Made by a program: the position numbers and the translations under genes. Under the pieces are notes generated by a model that searched no databases, was not told the DNA's origin, and saw only the letters and a list, made by a program, of their open reading frames with translations. This document shows positions 56,841-64,000 of a stretch of DNA of 64,000 nt, in pieces (positions within the stretch are counted from its first letter, which is position 1; every line of letters starts with the position of its first letter). The DNA is taken from NCBI GenBank assembly GCA_021464245.1, contig JADCRB010000066.1, forward strand, positions 5,442,935-5,506,934. Reading direction: 5' to 3'. Origin of the DNA: Carallia brachiata. Taxonomy: Eukaryota > Streptophyta > Magnoliopsida > Malpighiales > Rhizophoraceae.

Positions 56841-58658
56841 ACTTGGTTGAATTTCTTCACTTTGACCTTCGAAGCACTAGGCAAAAATCACATTGCATTA
56901 GAATCCGCAGGGACCATTGCAATGCTTTGTTTTAATTTAACAGTCGGATTCCCCTTGTCCGCACCAATTTTGAGTCGACTGTTCGATGCCTCGGGAAGGG
57001 CCCCGGAGGGTCTGTTCCTAGTCCATCCCCCTGTCGGCATGCGGCGACCCGCTCTCGCTGCGGCAGCAGCTCGAGCAGTCTGCCGACAGCCGACGGGCTC
57101 GGGGCTTGGACCCCCGAGCCTAGCCCTTAGAGCCAATCCTTTTCCCGAGGTTGTGGATCCATTTTGCCGACTTCCCTTGCCTACATTGTTCCATTGACTA
57201 GAGGCTGTTCACCTTGGAGACCTGATGCGGTCATGAGTACGACCGGGTGCGGTAGGCACTCAGTCCTCAGAATTTTTAAAGGTAGTCGGGGGAGCACTGG
57301 ACACCGCGTGACGTTCGGTGCTATTCCAGCCACTGGACCCTACCTCCAACTGAGTCGTTTCCAGGCTGGGCAGGCTGTTAAACAGAAAAGATAACTCTTC
57401 CCGAAGCCTCCGCCGACGTCTCCGGACTCCCTAATGTTGCCGTCAGCCGCTGTGTCCTGGTTCGAGAATTTTAACCTGATTCCCTTTCGAAGCTCGTGCG
57501 CGGACGCGCTGTCGGACGGGCTTCCCCCTCCTCTTAGGATCGACTAACCCATGTGCAAGTGCCGTTCACATGGAACGTTTCCGCTCTTCGGCCTTCAAAG
57601 TTCTCATTTGAATATTTGGTACTACCACTAAGATCTGCACCGACAGCCGCTCTGGCCCGGCTTGCGCCCAGGGTTTCGCAGCGACTGCCGCGCCCTCCTA
57701 CTCATCGAGGCCTGGCCCTTGCCCTGGCGGCTGGGTGTGGGTCGCGCGCATTAGCACCATCCATTTTCGGGGCTAGTTGATTCGGTAGGTGAGTTGTTAC
57801 ACACTCCTTAGCGGATTTCGACTTTCATGACCACCGTCCTGCAGGCTAAATCGACCAACACCCTTTGTGGGATCTGGGTTAGCGCACAGTTGGGCACTGT
57901 AACTTGGCTTCTGGTTCATCTCATAGCGCCAGTTTTGCTTACCAAAAATGGCCCACTTGGGGCTCTCGATTCCGTGGCATGGCTCAATGGAGCAGCTGCA
58001 CCGTCCTACCTACTTAAACTTTGAGAATAGGTTTAGGGCGTTACGCCCCTGATGCCTCTAATCATTGGCTTTACCCGATAGAACTCACATCGAGCTCCAG
58101 CTATCGTGAGGGAAACTTTAGAGGGAACCAGCTACTAGACGGTTCGATTAGTCTTTCGCCCCTATACCCAAGTCAGACGTACGATTTACACGTCAGTATC
58201 GTTGTGGGCCTCCACCAGAGTTTCCTCTGGCTTCGCCCTGCTCAGGCATAGTTCACCATCTTTCAGGTTCCAACAGGCATGCTCTTACTCGAACCCTTCT
58301 CAGAAGATCAAGGTCAGTCGGCGGTGTAACCCTCAAGGGGATCCCGCCAAGTCAGCTTCCTTGCGCCTTACGGGTTTACTCGCCGGTTGACTCGCACAAA
58401 TGTCAGACTCCTTGGTTCGTGTTTCAAGACGAGTCGAATGGGGAGCCCGCAGGCCGACGCCTGGAGCGCGCGGTTACCGAGGCACGCCATGATGGCGTGT
58501 GCTGTGTCCACGATGCAAGGGCGACGTCTCCTCAGGCGTTTCAAAGGCCCGGCCTTGGGATGCCCCTGCAATCCGCGTCGGTCCACGCCCCGAGCCGATC
58601 GGCGGACTGGCGAGGCGCATCGCCATCCCCCATTCGCTTCCCTCCTGACAATTTCAAT

Positions 58659-58698
<40 letters not shown>

Positions 58699-58975
58699 TT
58701 CGCGGTACTTGTTCCCTATCGATCTCTCGCCCGTATTTAACCTTGGATGTAATTTACTGCCTGGTTGGAGCTACATTCCCAAACAACCCAACTCGCAGAC
58801 AGCACCTCGTTGTGCGACAAGGCCTGGGCACGACGGGTCTCTCACCCTCTTTGGCGCCCCTTTCCAACGGACTTGGGTCCCATCCACCGCTCAGGACGCT
58901 TCTCTACACAACAATTCGGATGCCGGGGGGGCCCAATTCTCAAGGTGGACTGTTTCCGGTTCACTTGCTGTTACT
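55690..58975 (-). rRNA. Degenerate, nearly full-length 25S rRNA gene, copy 2
   Basis: About 3.29 kb on the minus strand reads almost the entire plant 25S rRNA. It starts near the 3' end (CACTGAGATTCAGCCC at about 55,710 on plus as its complement) and runs to about 45-60 nt from the 5' end, where satellite sequence takes over. The segment at about 57,487-58,023 that is deleted in copy 1 is present. The sarcin-ricin loop is altered: minus ACAAGAGGA instead of ACGAGAGGA (56,043-56,053), a CG-to-CA change in the universally conserved GAGA tetraloop. Many other former CG sites read TG or CA. This is a decayed pseudogene copy. Confidence 0.95.
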
Positions 58976-60345
58976 CATACAGGCAAGGAGTATACTTTTG
59001 TTGTTGTATTTTTTGACTTTCATACTTTTTTGGGCAAAGAGTCTACTTTTGTTTTTGTTACTGTCTTGCCTTTTATACCTGTGCGGGCATGGAGTTTGAT
59101 TTTGTTGTTGTTGCTGTCTCGCCTTTTATTCTTGTGCAGGTAAGGAGTATGCTTTGTTGTTGCTGTCTCACCTTTTAAACTCGTGCCGGTAAGGAGTATA
59201 CTTTACTGTCGCTGTCTCGCCTTTTCTACTTGTACGAGTAAAGAGTATGCTTTTGTTGTTCTTGCAATCTCACCTTTGCACTGGTATGGGCAAGGATTCT
59301 ACATTTATTATTTTTGCTGTCATGCCTTTTATACTCGTACGGGTGAGGAACATGCTTTGTTGTTGCTGTCTCGCCTTTTATGCTCATACGAGCGAGGAGT
59401 ATACTTTTGTTGTTGCACATTTTGCCTTTTATACTCTTGTAGGCAAGATGTCTGCTCTTGTTGTTGTTACTATCTTGCCTTTTATACCCATGTAGGCAAG
59501 AAGCCTAGTTTTGTTGTTGTCGTCGTCTCGCCATTTATTCTTGTGTGGATAAGGAGTATGCTTTGTTGTTGCCGTCTCGTCCTTTAGTTGTGTGGGCAAA
59601 GAGTCTAGTTTTGTTTCTGTTGCCAACTCGCCTTGTAGGCAAGAAGCAAGCTTTACTATTGTCGTCTCGGTTTTTATACTTGCATGGGCTAGGAGTGTGC
59701 TGTTGTTGTTGTTGCCATCTTGCCTTTATACTCTCGCGGGCATAGAGTCTGCAATTGTTGTGGTTGCTGTCTCGCTCTTATGCTCACACAGGCTAGGAGT
59801 ATGCTTTGTTGTTGCTACTGTTTTCCCTTTTATACTCGTGTGGGAAAATAGTATACTTTTTTTGTTGTACGTTTTGCCTTTTATACTCTTGCAGGCAAGG
59901 TGTCTGCTCTTATTTTTGTTACTATCTTGCCTTTTATACCCATGTAGGCAAGAAGCCTAGTTTTGTTGTTGTCGTCGTCTCGCCATTTATTCTTGTGTGG
60001 ATAAGAGTAGGCTTTGCTGTTGCCGTCTCGTCCTTTAGTTGTGTGGGCAAAGAGTCTAGTTTTTTTTCTGCTGCCAACTCGCCTTGGAGGCAAGAAGCAA
60101 GCTTTTTATACTCATGTGGGTAAGGAGTATGCTTTCCTATTGCCATCTCGCCTTTTTACTTTCGAAAGCAAAGATCATGCTTTTGTTGTTATTGCTGTCT
60201 CGCCTTTATATTGAAAGGAAAGAGTATGCTTTTGTCACTATTGCTGTCTCACCTTCTATATTCGTGCAGGAATGGAGTCTGTTTTTGTTGTTGTTGTCTT
60301 CGTCTCCCCTTTTATACTCGTGCAGGCAAGGAGTATGATTTTGAT
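58976..60345 (+). repeat. Minisatellite array 3 (short)
   Basis: About 1.4 kb of the same satellite monomer family links 25S copy 2 to chromovirus copy B. The left joint shares TACT between the 25S sequence (GTTACT) and a monomer (TACTCATACAGGC). A block of about 450 bp is duplicated in tandem inside it: 59,447-59,640 closely resembles 59,895-60,105. The last ~240 bp (60,105-60,345) match 49,385-49,617 of array 2, including two monomers shortened to TTTTTACTT.CGAAAGC and TATATTGAAAG. Confidence 0.93.
59447..60105 (+). repeat. Tandem duplication within array 3
   Basis: Landmarks CTATCTTGCC, ACCCATGTAGGCAAGAAGCC, CCATTTATTCTTGTGTGG, CCTTTAGTTGTGTGGGC and CCAACTCGCCTTG...GGCAAGAAGC occur in the same order at 59,470-59,640 and again at 59,920-60,105. 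The period is about 447 bp. The two copies differ by few substitutions, for example TTTTGTTTCTG versus TTTTTTTTCTG, so the event is recent compared with the satellite as a whole. Confidence 0.85.
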
Positions 60346-60633
60346 ATCATATTGGGGGTTGATTTCTTTGTGAGCGCAAAAGTTGCTATGTTGCCTCACT
60401 TGGGTCATCTCATGATCATGCATGAGGATCATCCATGTTTTGTTGATGGAACGTTCACTCCCTCTTCCAGTATTGGTGGGAAGTTGGGTGGTATGCCATC
60501 AGCTATGCAGGTGAAGCATGGGCTGAGGAAGGGAGAAGTCATCTACCTTGCAGCTTTGATGGAGATCAAAGAAGGCATTGTTGCGGAGGTGCCTGATAGC
60601 GTGGTGGATTTTTTGGAAAGTTCACTAACGTGA
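60346..60633 (+). pseudogene. Copy B: protease tail and linker
   Basis: The frame reads YDFDIILGVDFFVSAKVAML, PHLGHLMIMHEDHPCFV and [15 protein letters not shown], then stops at 60,631 because one base was lost near 60,608 (copy A has TTGTTGGGAAAG where copy B has TTTTTGGAAAG). The start lies in satellite sequence, so the true N-terminus is missing. This region normally links the aspartic protease to RT; the protease catalytic DTG motif is not present. Confidence 0.88.
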
Positions 60634-61466
60634 TGCCTCCAGAACTCCTCAAGTGTCTTCCCCCAAGGCGTGCCACTGACCACAAGATCGATTTGGTGCC
60701 CGGTTCCAAAGCACTAGCACAAGCCCCATATCGCATGAGCCCGCTAGAGTTGGCAGAACTGAGAAAGCTGTTGACGGAGTTGCTGGATGCAGGCCTAATT
60801 CAGCCCTCCAAAGCACCATATGGTGCCCCGGTGTTGTTTCAGAGGAAACACGATGGCTCCCTGCGGATGTGTGTTGATTACAGGGCTCTGAACAAGGTGA
60901 CGGTAAAGAACATGTACCCTATTCCATTGATAGCGGACTTGTTTGACAGGCTAGCGAGAGCCTCATATTTCACCAAGCTGGATCTGCGGTCTGGATATTG
61001 GCAAGTCAGGATTGCAGAAGGAGATGAAGGGAAAACCACGTGCATCACTCGCTCTGGCTCCTACGAATTCTTGGTGATGCCATTCGGTTTGACTAACGCC
61101 CTTGCTACTTTCTATAATTTAATGAATGATGTGTTTTATGACTTCATTGATCATTATGTGGTTGTATATCTGGATGATATTGTTGTGTACAGTGAGTCCT
61201 TGGAGGATTACTTGTCCCACCTGAGATTGGTGTTGTCTAAGTTGAGAGAGCACCAATTATATGTGAAAAAGAAAAAGTGCAAGATTGCCCAGCAAGAGAT
61301 TATATTCCTTGGGCATAGGGTGAGTCGAGGGCAAGTTAAAATGGACGAGAAAAAAGTCCAGGCAATAGTGAAGTGGGAGACCCCTACCAAAGTGTCTGAG
61401 TTGAGATCCTTTATTGGTTTGTCTAACTACTACAGGAAGTTTGTGCAGGGTTACTCGCCCCATTGA
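60630..61466 (+). pseudogene. Copy B: reverse transcriptase, near-complete domain
   Basis: One uninterrupted frame of about 278 codons covers the RT. The fingers ([20 protein letters not shown]) come first, then [20 protein letters not shown], motif [41 protein letters not shown], the active site [14 protein letters not shown], the thumb [15 protein letters not shown], and [16 protein letters not shown]. All catalytic Asp residues are visible. The frame is lost at about 61,455, where about 10 bases (present in copy A as CCAAAAAGGTG) are deleted, giving a premature TGA after GYSPH. RT would have copied element RNA into DNA in cytoplasmic particles. This copy lacks gag and cannot act alone. Confidence 0.93.
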
Positions 61467-61995
61467 CAGACTTACTCAAGAAAGATAAACCTTGGAGGTG
61501 GACCACAGATTGCCAAGAAGCCATTGACAAGTTGAAGGCAGCAGTGTCCATGGAGTTGGTCCCAAGGCTGCTTGATTTCGAGTTGCCTTTCATTGTGCTA
61601 ACTGACGTCTCAGATAAAGCCATCAGAGGTGTGTTGGTGCAGGAAGGCCACCCCATTGCCTATGAGAGCCAGAAACTCAATGATGCAGAGCAACGGTACT
61701 TAGCCCATGAGAAGGAGATGCTGGCAGTGGTGCATTGCCTTCGCACCTGGAGCGTGTATTTGCTGGGTTCCCGGTTCGTGGTTTGGACTAATAATGTGGC
61801 TAACACATTCTTTCATACTCGGAAGAAGCTTTCTGTACGGCAGGCACGATGGCAGGAGTTCTTGGCAGATTGTGATTTTACTTGGCAACACAAGCCAGGA
61901 AGGCAAAATTAGGTGGCAGATGCCCTAAGTCGCCGACAAGTGCAAGAGACGGTTGCTGCCCTCACTCAAGTGCAGAGTGACTTGCTAGACAAATC
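61463..61995 (+). pseudogene. Copy B: RNase H, third catalytic Asp replaced
   Basis: Reads [36 protein letters not shown] (first Asp), [13 protein letters not shown] (Glu) and RFVVWTNNVANTFFH. The usual RTDN is WTNN here, an Asp-to-Asn change. TAG at 61,910-61,912 interrupts HKPGRQN*VADALSRR, identical in position to copy A. A one-base deletion near 61,993 (GACAAATC for GACAAAATC) follows. RNase H would degrade the RNA strand during reverse transcription. Confidence 0.9.
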
Positions 61996-62092
61996 AGGGA
62001 ATAGGCCCCACATGATGCCATATATCAGCAAGTGGTAGAGCAGGTCAAAAAGGGTGTGGTAAGGCGGTAGGTACTGGCTCGATAATAATTTA

Positions 62093-62755
62093 TTGCATGC
62101 CAAGGGTAATCGTGTATATGTTCCCAGTGGTGCAGGCCTTAGAAAGGAGATACTGCGGCAGTCTCATGATTTACAGTGGGCTGGTCATCCTGGCATCGAA
62201 AGGATGATGGCCTTGCTGTCCTGCAACTACTACTGGCCAAAGATGGAAGATGACATCGAAGCATATGTCAAGACATGCATCACTTGTCAGCAAGACAAGA
62301 CAGAGCAGTAGAAGGAGGCAGGTTTGTTGTAGCCGCTACCCATTCCTACGATGCCATGGGTGTCAGTTTTGATGGATTTCATTGGCGGGTTCCCAAAGGT
62401 TGATGGCATGGTACCTATCGTGGTGGTGGTAGATCGGTTTTCCAAGTATGCAGTGTTTATTCCTGCCCCCTCTTCATGCCAAGCGGAGACAGCCACTAAG
62501 CTTTTCTACAAGCAGGTAGTAAAGTAATTTGGGTTGCCTGAAGATATTGTGAGAGATCGGGATCCTCGTTTCACTGGCAGGTTCTGGACGTCATTGTTCA
62601 ACATGATGGGTTCAGAATTGAAATTCTCTACTGCCAGTCATCCTCAGATAGATGGCCAGACGGAGCGAATCAATGGCCTACTTGAGGAATATCTTCGACA
62701 TTACGTGACGACAAGCCAGCGGAATTGGCTTGAGTTGTTGGATTCAGCCTAATTT
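62093..62755 (+). pseudogene. Copy B: integrase zinc finger and core
   Basis: The HHCC region (SGAGLRKEILRQSHDLQW, AGHPGIERMM, CITCQQDK) ends at TAG 62,309-62,311, the same stop as in copy A. The core reads VSVLMDFIGGFPKVDG (first Asp), TAA at 62,525-62,527 in VVK*FGLPEDI, then IVRDRDPRFTGRFWTS (second Asp kept) and QTERINGLLEEYLRHYV (Glu). Catalytic residues are all present, unlike copy A. The frame ends with TAA/TAG-type codons after LELLDSA. Confidence 0.9.
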
Positions 62756-62927
62756 TGCTACAATTTTCATAAGTCCTCTTCCACAGGTATGAGGCCCTTT
62801 GAGCTAGCTATGGGGCAACAGCCCCTTACTCCTCATGATGTGGCAAGGACTAGCTTAAGAGGGAGATGTCCGACCACACCGGTTTGCCCGTTCTAAGCAA
62901 GAGCGGCTAGAGGAGGCCCAAGATAGC

Positions 62928-63440
62928 TTGGACAAGGCAACCAGGCGGATGAAGAAGTATGCGGACCGAGGAAGGAGGGACGTGGAGTTCCAAGTTGGGG
63001 ATAAGGTGTTCTTGAAACTTACTCCCCAAATTTGGAAGAAGATCAGCAGCAAGATAGTGCATCGTGGACTAGTTCCAAAGTATGACGATCCTTTCACAGT
63101 GGTGAAGAAAGTTGGAAATGTTGCATATAGGTTGCAGCTCCTAGAAAGGTTGAAGGTGCATCCAACCTTCCACGTGAGTTTCTTGAAGCCCTTCCATGAG
63201 GAAGCAGGCGATGAGACTCCAAGGAAACAAACACGACGTGCTCCCCCTACAATTAGAACTGAGCTCCAACACGAAGTGGAGAGAATTCTAGACCACCAAA
63301 CGCAGGGACAAAGTAAGAAGAACAGGCAGGTTGAGTACTTGGTTAAGTGGAAGGATGCCCTAGATAGTGAGGCGAGCTGGGAAAGAGATGTGACTCTATT
63401 GCAGTTCGAGAAGCAAGTGGATGAGATCATGGGAAGATGA
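62928..63440 (+). pseudogene. Copy B: integrase C-terminus and chromodomain
   Basis: An open frame of 170 codons encodes the GPY/F-like module (LVPKYDDPFTVVKKVGNVAY, then VHPTFHVSFLKPFHEEAGDE) and a chromodomain without stops: VERILDHQTQGQSKKNRQVE, YLVKWKDALDSEASWERDV, TLLQFEKQVDE. It is the only uninterrupted chromodomain in the window. The last three codons come from LTR sequence because of the 543-bp deletion. Such chromodomains are known in chromoviruses as targeting modules that read heterochromatic histone marks. Confidence 0.9.
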
Positions 63441-63803
63441 GGGTTATCAGCCACGATAGAGATCATGGGGAGATAATGCTTATCTCCAAGTCCTAGATAG
63501 CTGGGGGTGTCAGCTATATATAGAACCTATGGGTTGTCATTTGTACTCAATGAAAGAGAAATCACTCAGAGAGAAAGAGTTAAACACTGTTGAGAGTTCA
63601 GGTGATTGTTCTTTTTATTACTTGAGTTAAGTAATAAAAGGTTTGGAAAGGTTCCCGTGTATGCTCCTGTGTCTCTTTTGAGTGTGTGAGTTGTGTGCCA
63701 ACATATAAAGTTCTATTGTGCAATCCTTGTGTGTGTGCAGTTGGTTGAGACTAAGTGTGACTTAGTGCCATCACAAGGCAAAATTTTGGGTGAGAAAATT
63801 AGC
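63421..63803 (+). mobile_element. Copy B LTR, 3' portion only
   Basis: Starts in the middle of the LTR (ATGAGATCATGGGAAGATG, equivalent to 53,084 of copy A) and keeps TATATATA at 63,515-63,522 and AATAAA at 63,633-63,638. It ends GGGTGAGAAAATTAGC. The 5' half of the LTR is missing. Confidence 0.88.
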
Positions 63804-64000
63804 TGTCACTCCATAAACACTTGGCATGCAGGAGTTGGCGGCACCTTGCGCCAATTCCTGGCATGGGACTTTGGAGTGGCTGGGCACTCCCTAAAGCAAG
63901 GTGAAAGCTGAGAGGGTTAGCGTAGGCGCGGGACTACATGCGGGTCCCAGTGTGGACCAACACTTGGGTTGGACAAAGGATGCTGGGAGGACTGCGTGGC
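63804..64000 (+). mobile_element. Second LTR head and start of IGS at window end
   Basis: TGTCACTCCATAAACACTTG begins a second LTR head, as at 53,468. After about 180 bp it passes into rDNA spacer at GCTGGGAGGACTGCG (63,984), and the window ends 16 bases later. The order seen after copy A (IGS, then reversed 25S) probably continues beyond the window. Confidence 0.85.

Larger units (their letters stand above)
60346..63440 (+). mobile_element. Chromovirus copy B, pol 3' half
   Basis: This is the best-preserved copy: protease tail, complete RT region, RNase H, integrase, integrase C-terminus and chromodomain. It starts at the same satellite joint as copy A (CAAGGAGTATGATTTTGAT). It is broken by frameshifts near 60,608, 61,455 and 61,990 and by stops at 61,910, 62,309 and 62,525. 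It ends early: at 63,418-63,421 the chromodomain tail jumps into the middle of the LTR, removing 543 bp relative to copy A, including polypurine tract and LTR start. Confidence 0.93.

Noticed and set aside
58419..59099. 226-codon frame spanning 25S and satellite
   Set aside because: It crosses an rDNA-satellite breakpoint and is a chance frame.
22544..63440. Centromere-specific CRM chromovirus
   Set aside because: A chromodomain of general type is visible but no CR motif could be recognised, and clade assignment needs a tree. The pericentromeric location remains only a possibility.
1..64000. tRNA, 5S rRNA, 5.8S rRNA and telomere repeats
   Set aside because: None was seen on either strand by inspection. 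5.8S would be expected between ITS1 and 25S but is deleted.

Overview
The window is nuclear DNA from a flowering plant. It contains pieces of a plant 18S-ITS1-25S ribosomal DNA unit, a Ty3/gypsy chromovirus with a C-terminal chromodomain, and a Ty1/copia integrase fragment. There is no prokaryotic gene organisation and I see no intact protein-coding gene. Everything recognisable is broken. About 35 kb is a degenerate minisatellite built from roughly 49-53 bp monomers. Its long plus-strand reading frames are by-products of monomer composition. I cannot name the species.

Layout. 1-3.85 kb: AT-rich, largely uninformative DNA, ending in an LTR-like promoter segment with AACGG motifs. 3.86-22.54 kb: minisatellite array 1. 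22.54-25.73 kb: a rearranged cluster of chromovirus pieces (minus-strand RNase H joined to plus-strand integrase C-terminus/chromodomain, a complete LTR, then minus-strand RNase H/RT and a partial LTR). 25.73-32.37 kb: one scrambled rDNA unit on the minus strand (18S 5' end, IGS with an embedded LTR piece, 25S, ITS1 stub, 18S 3' end). 32.37-33.03 kb: Ty1/copia piece on the minus strand. 33.04-49.62 kb: array 2, with a 614-base assembly gap. 49.62-53.63 kb: chromovirus copy A with its LTR and the head of a second LTR. 53.63-58.98 kb: IGS and 25S on the minus strand. 58.98-60.35 kb: short array 3. 60.35-63.98 kb: chromovirus copy B with truncated LTR and LTR head. The last bases enter IGS again.

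The same recombinant joints recur. Array-to-chromovirus occurs at 49,617 and 60,345. LTR tail-to-LTR head occurs near 27,110, 53,468 and 63,804. LTR-to-IGS occurs near 27,291, 53,631 and 63,984. The region therefore looks like a composite repeat (array + chromovirus 3' half + LTR + reversed IGS/25S) that was assembled once and then amplified, with a junction-to-junction period of about 10.35 kb for the last unit. Substitutions look like cytosine-methylation decay: CG sites of the satellite mostly appear as TG or CA, and several stop codons are C-to-T or G-to-A products. The most economical reading is silent, methylated heterochromatin of an NOR-adjacent or pericentromeric kind. This is inferred from sequence only.
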